DNA from: Costus lasius
Taxonomy: Eukaryota; Streptophyta; Magnoliopsida; Zingiberales; Costaceae
DNA length: 64,000 nt
NCBI GenBank assembly: GCA_027563935.2
Contig: CM050449.1
Span: forward strand, 89,194,371 to 89,258,370
Direction of reading: 5' to 3'
A program made the position numbers and the translations under genes. Below the pieces are notes generated by a model that saw nothing but the letters and a program-made list of their open reading frames with translations, ran no database searches and was not told the origin of the DNA. Of this stretch, positions 12,601-24,587 are shown in pieces. Numbering within the stretch: the first letter of the stretch is position 1; each line of letters starts with the position of its first letter.

Positions 12601-12983
12601 TCTATGACTTAGGTAGCAATGATGTGTTACTAGATACCTCTCACTGATTGTAATGACTTGACTAGTTCATCACTTCCAACGTCATAAGAGAGCTACAAAG
12701 TCACACATAAAAGCACTTGAAGGTTATATTCTGATTGGATAGTCTTAGATCAAATTATAGATTAATTCAGGTCTATTTTCGGACATTGGTAATGTCAGAT
12801 CTAAGTATGATCAAATGGATGGATTATATGGGTACGCAATGAGAATGGGGTTAGACATTGATTCCACATTATCTTAATGAATTAATTGGATGGATATGCA
12901 ATGAGAATGGGGTTAAACATCGATTCTAACTGATCTGGATAAATTAATTGGGTTTCGGTTCCAATAAAGAGGCAAACACTAGT
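12600..12983 (+). mobile_element. Long-LTR (SIRE-like) family fragment, left part
   Basis: The stretch 'ggtagcaatgatgtgttact' at 12621-12640 matches the reverse complement of the solo LTR near 22290, so this part lies in the opposite orientation to that solo LTR. Near-repeats 'gatatgcaatgagaatgggg' occur at 12835 and 12893. Continuation is inferred at 13486-13738 and 17054-17690 across two insertions. Confidence 0.45.
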
Positions 12984-13485
12984 AGGGATGACAATTTAAC
13001 CTACCCTAGATGAGTACCTAACCTGACTCATTTACGGCGGCTTCGGATATCCAATTAGCTAAATTGAATGAGTTGCAGTTTTGAAGAATAGAGTTTTAAT
13101 CGAGTTTGGGTTTATAGGTGGGGGTAATTGGTACTCGATACCTAATTTTAAAAATAAAAATAAATATATTTTTAATATTAAAAATATAAAAATAATAATA
13201 AAATACTTATTATATGAATATTTTTTATATTAAGAATATAAAATAATAATGACATAATTATTATTTACTTTATTAAATTATATATTTTATATTTTTAAAA
13301 AATAAAAAAATTATTTGTTCTTTAATTAGTTACCCACGAGTACCGTTTAAATATCCGACCTGGGTTTAAGTTATATAATTAGGTTCTCAACCCAGGATTT
13401 GATCGAATTCGAGTTTAGGGTTTCATAATCGAGTTGAGTTCAAGTTTTGGGTAAAAACACAGGTATCCAATCCATTGTCATTCCT
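12984..13485. mobile_element. hAT-like MITE (502 bp)
   Basis: Ends are inverted: AGGGATGACAAT at the left and ATTGTCATTCCT at the right (11 of 12 match). The arms carry 'gagtacc'/'ggtatcc' phrases and the centre (13140-13320) is almost pure A+T. There is no coding capacity. The family is inferred from the end sequence and layout. No clear 8-bp target duplication was found, which lowers confidence. Confidence 0.5.
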
Positions 13486-13738
13486 GAGTATTGGAGCCTA
13501 GGCCTCTAGTGAGGTATACATAGGAGGCTAAGTGCATTAGAATGCACCAAAAAAGGCTCATTAGCCCAGTAAGGGCTGAAGTAATGGTGCCTACAGGCAC
13601 ATGGCTTTAGTAATGGGGTAGCAAAAGGAGATTGGATCATTGCATTAGGCTCAAGGCCCAATGAGGTAGGATGGGGGGTACCTATAGGCGCCTACCTCTT
13701 TGTGCCAGAGGCTAGGCCTAGATGCTAACCCAGGCACC
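13486..13738 (+). mobile_element. Long-LTR family fragment, middle part
   Basis: Rich in 'gcctagg', 'ggtgcct' and 'aggcac' phrases, an inverted relative of 9540-9840. It lies between the hAT-like MITE and the Mutator-like element, and its last nine bases (ccaggcacc) form the left target duplication of the latter. Confidence 0.4.
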
Positions 13739-16700
13739 GGAAAAATTTTCTAGGCGGTCGCGGCCGCCTAAAATTTTCTGCACATGCCACTTATGACTGT
13801 TCATCAAAGTTGGTGCAGATCTCAAGATTTAAAGTAAAAAAAGAGGTTAACGCTGCAGAACCGCCGTTAACAGAGTTCTCCTTCTAGCAGCACCCACCCC
13901 AGTGGGTCCCACTAGCATTGGCCAACAATTAACAAACGAGTTCTTAAAAGACTAATCAGCGATCCTTTATCACTTTACTATATATTATTAGAAATTTACA
14001 ATAACATAGTTTAAAAATCTGTAAATGGTAGAAATTTTTTCACTAGGTTACAGTTTATATTAAAAGTGATGTTAAATAATTTTTACCATATATGATAGGA
14101 TTTTTTCACCATGTTGCCATATTTTTCCACCATGTATCATGGTAGAAATTTTCATCAACATAGTCAAAAAATCTATAATTGGTAGAAAATTTTTCACTAG
14201 GTTATAGTTTATATTAAAAGTGATGTTAAATAATTTTTACCATATATGACAAGTTATCGGATTTTTCCATTATGTACCATGGTAGAAATTTTCATCAACA
14301 TAGTCGAAAAATCTGTAAATAGTAGAAATTTTTTTACTAGGTTATAGATTATATTAAAAGTGATGTTAAATGATTTTTACCATATGACAGGATTTTTCCG
14401 CCATGTTGTTAGATTTTTCCACTATGTACTATAGTAGAAATTTACAACAACATAGTCGAAAAACCTATTAATGGTAGAAAATTTTCCACCACTGGGTTAC
14501 AGTTTGTATTAAAAGTGATGTTACATGATTTTGACTACATTATAGGATTTTTCTACCACGTTACCTGATTTTTCCGCCATGTTACCGTATTTTTCCACCA
14601 TGTAGCATGGTAGAAATTTACAATAACATGGTTTAAAAATCTGTAAATGGTATAAATTTTTTCACTAGATTACAATTTATATTAAAAGTGATGTTAAATG
14701 ATTTTTACCATATATGACAGGATTTTTCCGCTATGTTGCCGGATTTTTCCACCATGTACCATGGTAGAAATTTTCATTAAGATGGTGGAAAATTCTATAA
14801 TTGGTAGAAATTTTTTCACTAGGTTACAATTTATAATAAAAGTGATGTTAAATGATTTTCATCATATATGACAGGATTTTTCCGCCATGTTGCCAGATTT
14901 TTCCACCAAGTACCATGGTAGAAATTTTCATCAACATGGTCGAAAAATCTATAATTGGTAGAAAATTTTTCACTAGGTTACAGATTATATTAAAAGTGAT
15001 GTTAAATAATTTTTACCATATATGACAGGATTTTTCCGCCACGTTACTGGATTTTTCCGCCATGTCATCTGATTTTTCCACCATGTAGCATGGTAGAAAT
15101 TTACAACAACATGGTGGAAAAACCTATAAATACTAGAAATTTTTCCACCACTGGGTTACGTTTTGTAATAAAAGTGATGTTAAACAATTTTTACCATATA
15201 TGACAGGATTTTTCTGCCATGTCATCTGATTTTTCCACCATGTAGCATGGTAGAAATTTACAAGAATATAGTGGAAAAACCTATAAATGGTAGAAATTTT
15301 CATCAACATGGTCAAAAAATCTATAATTGGTAGAAATGTTTTCACTAGGTTACAGTTTATATTAAAAGTGATGTTAAATAATTTTTACCATATATGACAG
15401 GATTTTTCCGCCATGTTGCCAGATTTTTCCACCATGTACCATGGTAGAAATTTTCATCAACATGGTCAAAAAATCTATAATTGGTAGAAATTTTTTCAAT
15501 AGGTTATAATTTATGGTAAAAGTGATGTTAAATAATTTTTACCATATATGACAGGATTTTTCCACCATGTTATCGGATTTTTCCACCATGTTATCGAATT
15601 TTTCCATCATGTACCATGGTAGAAATTTTCATCAACATAGTCGAAAAATCTGTAAATGGTAGAAATTTTTTTTACTAGGTTATAGATTATATTTAAAGTG
15701 ATGTTAAATGATTTTTACCATATATGACAGGATTTTTCTGCCATGTCATCTAATTTTTCCACCATGTAGCATGGTAGAAATTTACAACAACATGGTGGAA
15801 AAACCTATAAATGGTACAGTTTATATTAAAAGTGATGTTAAATAATTTTTACCATATATGATAGGATTTTTTCGCCATGTTGCCAAATTTTTCCACCATG
15901 TACCATGGTAGAAATTTTCATCAACTTGGTCAAAAAATCTATAATTGGTAGAAATTTTTTCACTAGGTTATAATTTATATGTGATGTTAAATAATTTTTA
16001 CCATATATGACAGGATTTTTTCGCCATGTTGCCAGATTTTTCTACCATGTATCATGGTAGAAATTTTCATCAATATGGTCAAAAAATCTATAATTAGTAG
16101 AAATTTTTTCACTAGGTTATAGTTTATATTAAAAGTGATGTTAAATAATTTTTACCATATATGACAGGATTTTTCCATCATGTTATCGGATTTTTCCACC
16201 ATGTTATCGGATTTTTCCATCATGTACCATGGTAGAAATTTTCATCAACATAGTCGAAAAATCTGTAAATGGTAGAAATTTTTGACAGGATTTTTCCTCC
16301 ATGTTACTAGATTTTTCCACCATGTACCATGGTAGAAATTTATAACAACATAGTCGAAAAACCTATTAATGGTAGAAAATTTTCCACCACTGGGTTACAG
16401 TTTGTATTAAAAGTGATGTTACATGATTTTGACTACATTATAAGATTTTTCTACCACGTTACCTGATTTTTCCGCCATGTTACCGTATTTTTCCACCATG
16501 TAGCATGGTAGAAATTTACAATAACATGGTTTAAAAATTTGTAAATGGTATAAATTTTTTCACTAGGTTACAGTTTATATTAAAAGTGATGTTAAATGAT
16601 TTTTACCATATATGACAGGATTTTTCCGCTATGTTGCCGGATTTTTCCACCATGTACCATGGTAGAAATTTTCATCAAGATGGTCGAAAAATCTATAATT

Positions 16701-17053
16701 GGTAGAAATTTTTTTACTAGGTTACAGATTTTTACGTGAGTCTTCTATTATTATTTGAACAGTTCTGTGCTTACAATTCAGAAGTTATTTTTATAAAATA
16801 AATAAGTAAAGTGATAAAGGATCGTTGTTAGTCTTTACAAACTCGTTTGTATTTTAATCTAGTTATAATTGTTGCCCAATGCTAGTGGGACCCGCTGGGT
16901 GCTGCTATAAGGAGAACTCTGTTAACGGCGTAGTTCCGTGGCATTAACGTCTCTTTTTTACTTTAAATCTTGAGATATGCACCAATCTTGATAAATGGTC
17001 ATAAGGTGTGTGCAGAAAATTTTAGGCGGCCGCGGCTGCCTAGAAAATTTCCC
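13739..17053. mobile_element. Non-autonomous Mutator-like element (3,315 bp) with 240-bp inverted ends
   Basis: Left arm 13739-13978 and right arm 16806-17053 are inverted copies, sharing 'ttttctaggc', 'ccgcggccgcctaaaatttt', 'caagatttaaagtaaaaaa', 'gttaacagagttctcctt', 'gggtcccactagcattgg' and 'gatcctttatcactttac'. The outer ends read GG(A/G)AAATTTTC. Flanks ccaggcacc (13730-13738) and cctagcacc (17054-17062) agree at 7 of 9 positions, the target-site size expected for Mutator-like elements. There is no transposase. The interior is the tandem array annotated separately. A large foldback element of another class is the alternative, but a 9-bp duplication favours Mutator-like. Confidence 0.75.
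13990..16735. repeat. Tandem array, about 16 units of about 154 bp, inside the Mutator-like element
   Basis: The core 'aaaagtgatgtta' (or a close variant) recurs at 14062, 14216, 14356, 14511, 14684, 14838, 14992, 15170, 15364, 15518, 15694, 15828, 15980, 16131, 16409 and 16582. The commonest spacing is 154 bp; other spacings reach 134-194 and one is 278, from partial units. Each unit also holds a short palindrome, 'ccaccatgtaccatggtag' flanked by ttttt/aaattt, so each could fold into a hairpin. A higher-order copy is visible: 14450-14700 is nearly repeated at 16350-16600. No coding capacity. Confidence 0.9.
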
Positions 17054-17690
17054 CCTAGCACCTATGCTAGCAAAGGCAGTGCCACCAATCGGGTTTATGC
17101 AAGCAACAAAGGATGGGGCGTGCGAGCGATTTGGGGACTAAAGAAAGTAGAAAATTCAATTAGAATTACCCTCAAAGAAAGGCTTCTTCCCTCTTACTAT
17201 ATGCACATGGTCTAGGCACAATTAATCAAGAGAGGGACGGTCCATGTTGCTTAATAGGAGATGCTTATATTTATATAAATAAGCAGAGGGAGTCAAGCCT
17301 TAATACACAATTATTTCTCTCTTGGCCCACTGCCCCTCTCCCTCTCTCATCTCTCTCCTTGCACTATCACCCTCCTCCTCCTTTCCTCCTTGCTGTGAGC
17401 ATCAAGGAGGCTCTCGAAGACTTGGGTCCTTACTTCCGAGGCTAGTACTAAGTGCGAAGCGAAGTAATCTCCAAAGGATTGTTGTGTGAATACCGATAGA
17501 GACAAAAACTTGAGCGCATACAAGTTTGTCCGCTGCCAACCTCAAGCATGCTATAAAGATATAATTCCTATCAAACATGCTAAAGTTGTCACTTTTTGCA
17601 TGAATCATTTAGGTTTTTTTTTGGATAGAATTGGGAAAAGAAAGAAAAACATAATGAATCTAGTAGTAAGAATAGAGAAAAAAAAATTTT
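17054..17690 (+). mobile_element. Long-LTR family fragment with promoter-like region
   Basis: It follows the Mutator-like element and is read as the right part of the interrupted LTR. A TATA-like 'tatatttatataaataag' lies at 17267-17284, followed by a CT-rich tract (17320-17390), a layout expected of an LTR promoter and transcript start. Short ORFs at 17402-17692 overlap in both strands and are not credible genes. Confidence 0.4.
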
Positions 17691-18950
17691 GATTTGAAAC
17701 AATTTTTCTAAAATGACCGTTGTGAGTGTCAATTGGTATCTAGGTGACACCTCCTACAACCCCGATCGCCCCTCTTCACGTGTGTGCACACCGCCACTGT
17801 TTACCGCCACTGTTTGCCGTCCTTGTGCTACTTAAATTTATTAAGTGGGTGCTTAATCCAAGCATTATTATGCATTGGGATCCGTGATCGGGTACCCATA
17901 CCCGCTGATGAGTTTTTTTTTCCTTCTGCTACCAACAATGTTTTACCACATTGAGCGCTTCTTCGGGGCCAGAAGCTACCCACTCTACTATTTTCGCCAA
18001 GTTCTACCGCCACATGTGGTAATGATCGCTTACCCTAATTTTTTTCTTTTTATTTATTAAATTTTTGTGTGGTTGACGATGATGTGTGCGGTTCATGTGC
18101 ATCCATACGTGAATATCGGTATACATATTTATCCATGAATACCGGTGGAGAAATATAATGGATGGATATTGAAATTAGGATAGTGTGATATATAATGGAT
18201 GGATATTGAAATTGATAATAAATTTAACAAATGAAACTAAAAGTTGATAATATATATATATATATTGTTATGCAATATTTTAGGTGCGCAAGATTCCTTC
18301 AAGAATTTGCAACACATTGGGGTTTGAAAAATGTGATCAAGTGGAGGTCTCAATCAGTAGAAATGGGATGTCGGCTGATGCTCTTCTACTACTATACGCT
18401 TCTGAAATACAAGCTTGAGCAAGTGTTAGCCATCAGAAAAGAAAGGAGGTTTTCAGACCCATCTTAGCTTTAATGGACAATCAATTTGATCAAATTTGAC
18501 AAACGATTTGCTAAGAATGGAAGGGTAAAAAAATGGAATGAAGGGAAAGTCGCAAAGATAGCAAAGAAGCAAAGGTAATTTTATTTTTATCCTCCTTCCT
18601 GTCGATCATTCGAGAAAACTCATCAAGTAAAAAAAAATTAAAATAATATGGACGGAGGCCGTCGGTGATAAAGCAGCGGCCATAAATATGGAGTTGCAAA
18701 AAAGGGGGCATTATTTCTCTATCTAGGCATGCGTTCTTTTCAGCCATCAATATGGAATGAAAAAATATTTATCAAAAGTTAAAATAAAATAATATTTATT
18801 GAAGGAACAAAGGATGAAATAAATAATCAAATGTGAAAAAAAATAAAAGATGAAATTAGATGAATATCAATAAAAATATATTTATCAAAAAATGAAAGTT
18901 GAAAGAGGCATCAAAGAAAAATGAAGGATGAAATGCATATATATTAAAAG
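17691..18950. other. Unassigned AT-rich interval with one exon-like segment
   Basis: No recognised gene. A (TA)n run lies at 18250-18265 and a small local duplication 'gatggatattgaaatt' at 18160 and 18196. Between 18283 and 18467 two plus-strand frames stay open at once after a splice-acceptor-like 'attttag', which could be a decayed exon; the product is not recognised. Confidence 0.3.
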
Positions 18951-20640
18951 AAGAATATTTATTAGAAGTTAAAATCAGATAAATATATAAGATTTATAAC
19001 CCTATTAATGGCTATAGATTTATAATCCTATTAATGGCTATATTTCTTTAATGCTTTTTTGGTTCGTTAAAGATTCCTCATTAATAGTGAAATAAATTAA
19101 ATCACATCATATTTATATAACTTGATGGACGTTAAACAAATATATTAATTGATCCTCTTTCTATCTCTATAAATACACGAAAGAGGGTCTTCCATCGGGC
19201 ATCATCGTATTGGAACGAAGATCAATTAAGAGAAACCGATTATTAGAGATTTGGTAATTTTTATACTCTTTTCAATCATGACGTTTTTCATATCAGGTAC
19301 ATGTTTATTTTTTTATTTGTTGTGGCGATTAATTATTTGAAGATATGAAATTCACAAACATCAAGTATATGATAGTTATTTTTTTTATATTTCACATGGT
19401 GTTAATTTTAAGAACTTACATGTTATATGAGAGCAAAAGTTGTAGAATAAATAATTTGTCTGTATTATAATAGTAATAATGATGATTAAGATATTTTATG
19501 TTTGTTTAAATTAAGGTTTAAACATATTTTCGCATCAATTCTTTTTACGTATGTGTTTTGGTATATAATGAACGAAAATCGAGTTTATGCTTCATGAATT
19601 TGATTTGGATTAAAATTTTATTTTTTTCCTTGTGATTTGAATCATTACGCATACAAGTAAAGTTTATGTATTTAATGCAAATAAGTCCTATTTAAAGTTG
19701 ATTATCTGCGCTTAGAGAAATAAAGGATTTTTTATTGATTTAATGTTTGTGGTAATTAAGCAAAATAAAGAAAAGAAATTTTGATGTCGCATCAGTATTG
19801 AATTGATGCTTTATTGTTTCGATGGCGATCAAGTAAATTAATGTTGAAGTGCTCAATTGTTTACTATTCAATTTGCTTAATTGATTTAATTGCTGCGTCT
19901 ACTTTCTTTTATGTTTTGTTTGGAATGATAATTATTGCTTTTTTTAATGATTAGCCCAAAGTATGTTTCTGTGTTAGTAAAGCTTATGTAAGACTTTACT
20001 TACTTATGACTAATTGCGTATTAGAAATAGAGAGATTTTTCTATTACGCATGAGGTTAATAGCTTGTGAATAATTAAATTCACATAGATATATAGATTTA
20101 TATTATGTAAAACTTTAGATCTATATATTTTTCCTTCACATATAGAGAATGGATATGAAGGTTAATAGTTTGTTAGTCACCAAAGTGACCAAACTAATTA
20201 CTTGATTTATTTTAATAATAAGTGTTAATCACTGAAATGGTTATTTATTATTAAAATATTAATGTTCAACTTCTTATAATAATAAATGTTAGTCAACAAA
20301 GTGACCATTTATTATTAAAATGATATGTTTTGGTTTATTTATATAACCCATTATTGCATAAATTATATTTATTAGTGTGAATTTTGATTTTACCCAAGGT
20401 AAATCAATAATATGTGGCTAACAAATATAATTAAAGAAAATTAATGGTTAATTGTTAAAATATAATTATGTATCCAAAGATGCTAATTATATTTGACAAT
20501 GTTTATGTGATTATTCAAAAGTTTCAAACCATTCAATGATGACAATATATATTGTTGTGTTTATCCAAAGGAAACCTATAATATATTTTGAAGTTATAAA
20601 TACCTGAATCCATAATTGATTGAGCATTTTATGTATTTGC
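18951..20640 (+). mobile_element. Copia LTR and leader (+), inverse of 10.5-11.1 and 31.7-32.6 kb
   Basis: Non-coding and AT-rich. Positions 18960-19430 match 10560-11100 in reverse, and 19640-20560 match 31690-32580 in reverse, including phrases such as 'ttagtcaccaaagtgacca' (20184). It precedes the copia gag at about 20840, so it is the upstream LTR/leader. A TATA-like 'tctctataaatac' lies at 19163. A short repeat 'tttataaycctattaatggctat' is duplicated at 18991 and 19019. Exact LTR ends are not visible. Confidence 0.6.
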
Positions 20641-20839
20641 AGCTATTTCTCTTCATTCGCAAGCTTCTTTTGTTATTGTGTTCAATGGTTTGAATTTTCT
20701 GAGTAGTGCTAGAAAGTCAATTTCTATTTAGGTATTTTGGATCTTGACTTAGCACTACTAGAAGAAAAAGCCTACTGCCATTACTGAAAGGAGCTGTGAG
20801 GAAGAATAAACAAACTATAAAGCATGAGAAAGATCTAAC

Positions 20840-23800
20840 ATATTATGTCTTAGCTTCATGCGAATGACAATTGCTAATAACATTAAGACTACCATTCCAC
20901 AAACTGAAAGTGCTAAAAAGTACCTTAAGCTTGTGGAAGAATGTTTTTGTTCTACAGATAAATCTCTTGCCGGTATATTAATGGCTAAAAAGTACCTTAT
21001 TCGCAGTATGCTTACTCAAGAAGAAACAAGACTTAAAAAGCAAGAGTTCATTCAATTAACCTTATGGGTCAAGGAGCAAGTAAGCCAAAGGCCAAGAAAT
21101 TTAAGAAAAAAGCACCTGTTAAAGTATCACAAATTGCAAATGCAAATAAGAAGGAACAAAATGTTGGGAATCCCTAGACCTATTTTAAAATTTAAATGCA
21201 GCAGAACGAAGGTCCAAAATAGAATTCCCACAATTCGCCAGGATCACTTACGAGTGAGAACCAGAGGATGTGAAGAGTAATACCTTATCTAGTAGCGTTA
21301 GGAGCAGTCGATGATAAAAACACACAAGTGTCCGTCCTCTACGATCGTGTACACATAGACTGTCTCGAGACTCCTCTTCTCCACGCTCGTGCTAGCTTCG
21401 GGAGAAGAGATCCATGTCTAAGGAAGTATACCACCTTGCTTGCGCTAACTTCCTTGAAGATGCGCCAAGGGAGTGCTGTCCAATACAAGTTGCGCCACCT
21501 AGAGGATGAGCCAACTTGATGTATGCTTACTTCTTTCTTCCTATGATGTGCCACCACCAAGAAGAGCACTAGGGAAGGTGTAGAAGACCCTCAATCTCCC
21601 CCTTGCACCATTGGAAGAGTGTTGTCCCCTTTGGAGAAGGGGGCAACAATCAATGGTAGAGGCGCCAAGATGAGGAGGGTGAGCGGCTAGGGTTTGAGGG
21701 GAGAAGAAGAACTAGGCGACTAGGGTTTGAAACCATAAGAGCATTACAATATGCGCCCCCTAGCCCCTTATTTATAGAATTCTAACGAGCGGGCCGCATG
21801 ACTTAAGTTGCAATATAAATATTCAGAATAATAATTTGCGATTTAAGATGTGGCCCCCCACAACTTAAGTCATGAATTAATTAATTAATTCATTCATTAA
21901 TTCATATATTTGAATATAAATTCAGATATGTGACTAGATATGTGGGCTCATCCGGATCAAGTTATCAAGCCACCGAAACATATCGCTGCTATCTCGATTT
22001 TAACCCATCGACTAAGACTTAGTCAACCAGAGTCAAACTTGGTCACTAGAGGTTAACCTAGGTCAACTTGATCACTCAACTCTATAAGTCTCCTCTCGAG
22101 TCATAACGTGTACCAGCAATGCAAAATACTCCCAAACAGATCTGAATCATCCATAGATTCGATCTGAGGCTATCCGATTAATACGAAATCTCTAACGTCT
22201 AGGTGAGCGACCCTATAGGTTCTTCAGACATTGGCAGTGATAACCATAGATTATCACAAGCAATGAGTAGCACCTAGCAGTACATCATTGCTACCCAAGT
22301 CATCAAAATGGAGTTATTATCGACATCCCCTAAAACTGCAACAAAGTACAAGTATGCATTTGTCCTTTTGCCAGGCTGATGTCCAGATTGGAGAAGTGTG
22401 CCACACTTGTTTATCCCAATCAAATGGTCATGACTAAATCAGGTTTTCACCTAGGTATGACTATACACTTTTAGTCATGCATCTATATAGGGGCGCTATG
22501 GACATCAAGCTTCCCTGCAGGGAAGGGGCAAATCCTCTCTTGGCACATTGAATCTCTCCTATGGCTTATGACACACCCAATGACAACCATTATGACTTTC
22601 CTTTTACGGCGAAGCGTTAGGTTGTATCAAAGTGCATCACTTATCATATAGAGATATCAATGCCCTCAAGTCAAGGACAAGCAAACCTGTCACTATGATA
22701 TTCATCTTGTGACACCAAGATGAATCATCATGGCGGGTCGGTCCAGTATATCTCCCTTGATATACTATATGCCTGCATTAGCAACCCGTGCTCAACCAGC
22801 GCATATACTAGTCTCAAATGAATCATAGTTGTCTCATATCCACTATAATTCTCGACTGGGGATAAAAACTGAGACTAGATAAAATCTATCTCCTTAGGTA
22901 CATTGTTTATGCAAATGCACATATGCGTCACATGTACAAGGTGCATAACAACAACCATGCTAGGATATGTCAACTATCAAATAGATATGATACACATATC
23001 CCAATGGACCATCCCTAGGTCCTCGGGCATAAACACTAACACAAAAGACAGATAAAAATCACTTTTATAAAAAAGAGGGACATTATCAGAAAGATTATCT
23101 GAAACGTAAAGCTTGGTTCGAAAAGAAAGGTACTTCTAACCTTATTGTATGTTCTAAACTAAACTTAACTGAAGTTCCTTCCAATAATTGGTGGCTTGAT
23201 TTTGGTGCTACAACTCATGTTTCTAATATGATGCAGGGATTCTTTTAAATCCAAAGCATAAACCCATCTAAGAACTTCTTATTTATGGGAAATCGAAAGA
23301 AGGTATCAATTGAAGACATGGGGACTTACAGATTGGTATTAGATTCTGACTATCAGTCTGATTTAATACAAACTCTCTATGTACCTTCAATTTCTAGAAA
23401 CTTAATTTCCGTTCCAAAACTTGATGAATGTGGGTTTATTTAAACATGATTCCTACATTGGCTTTGGAATTCTTATTGATGGTTTATATAAATTGAAATT
23501 GGATGTTAATTTTTTTGATTCCCTATTTTGTGTCAAGCATTCTATTGGATGTAAATGTAGTATGATGAAAGAAAGTTCTACTTATGGTATAAGCGTTTGG
23601 GTCATGTATCCAAAGAAAGATTAGTAAAAGATGAAATTCTTCTAAATTTAGATTTTACTGATCTTGATAAATGTGTGGATTGCATTAAAGGAAAGCGAAC
23701 CAAACATAACAAGAAAAGTGCCATAAGAAGCACTCAGCTCTTTGAAATTATTCACACTGATATATATGGACCTTTTGATACTCCACCCTTTAGTGGAGAG

Positions 23801-24480
23801 AAATAATTTATCACCTTTATAGATGATTTTTCATGGTATGGATATGTCTATTTGCTTAATAAAAAATTTCAAGCTATAAATGCTCTTGAGATATTTGTAA
23901 ACGAGGTTGAAAGGCAATTAGATATGAAAGTGAAAATCATTATATTTGATAGAGGTGGTGAAAACCAGATTATGGTAAATACAATGAGTCAGGACAATGT
24001 CATGGTCCATTTGCTAAATTTCTTGAAAAGCATAACATATGTGCATAATACACTATGCTAGGAACACCTCAACAAAATGGTGTTACAGAAAGGTGTAATA
24101 AGACACTAATGAACATGGTTAGAACTATGATGAGTAATTCCTCATTACCCAAAGCCTTGCGGATGCATGCACTTAAAACTGTTGTGTACTTGCTGAATAG
24201 GATTCCTAGCAAGGCAGTTCCTAAAACACCTTTTGAGTTGTGGACCGGTAGGAAATCTAGTATGATACACCTCCATTTTTGGAGATGCCGAGTAGAAGCA
24301 CGAGTTTATAATCCATATGATATAAAATTAGATTCTCGAACTGTTAGCGATTACTTTATAGGTTACCTAGAGAAATTTAAAGGGTATAGGTTTTACATGG
24401 ATCAACCTGAAGGATTTACTGAGCTACATTCTTCATTAAGATCCCCATTTAGAAAGACTATTTTTACATTCATTTGATGT
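20840..24480 (+). pseudogene. Copia gag-pol remnant (+), multiply broken
   Basis: Remnant of a Ty1/copia polyprotein. Gag traces: 'AKKYLKLVEECF' and 'DKSLAGILM' (20910-20985), then basic linker in a shifted frame. A decayed zinc knuckle ('YKKEGHYQKD', cysteines lost) is at about 23060. Protease has 'WWLDFGATTHVS' (23190), with Phe where the family has Ser in the D-S-G catalytic triad. Integrase shows 'RLGH' (23592), 'CVDC' (23672), 'IHTDIYGPF' (23752), 'FDRGGE' (23947) and 'PQQNGVTER' (24067). Stops and frameshifts occur near 23440, 23804 and 23990. At about 24395 the integrase C-terminal motif 'GYRFY' joins directly to the reverse-transcriptase motif 'DQPEGF', so an internal deletion removed the start of reverse transcriptase. 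A 1.88-kb solo LTR splits gag at 21162-23041. Not functional. Confidence 0.85.
21162..23041 (-). mobile_element. Solo LTR (1,880 bp), SIRE-like long-LTR family, with perfect target duplication
   Basis: Ends are TGTTGGGAATC at the left and CACTAACA at the right. Direct repeats caaaa flank it (21157-21161 and 23042-23046). Read on the minus strand it starts TGTTAGTG and ends CCCAACA; the AT-rich 'cttatttatag' near 21764 would then be a TATA region, which supports minus orientation. It interrupts copia gag between the basic linker and the zinc knuckle, with element sequence continuing on both sides. Related fragments lie at 9520, 12600 and 63640. The ORFs at 21328-21569 are by-products. Confidence 0.85.
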
Positions 24481-24587
24481 AACTCTAAATCAAACTGAGC
24501 TACAAGCCGCCATAATTATTCTTAATGAGTCTTTCTTTGAGACAGGAGAAACTGTCACTACATAATCTATGTCATTCTTTTGAGTAT

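Noticed and set aside
13990..16735. CRISPR-like array of regularly spaced repeats
   Set aside because: Units are long, contiguous and diverged, without unique spacers, in a plant transposon.
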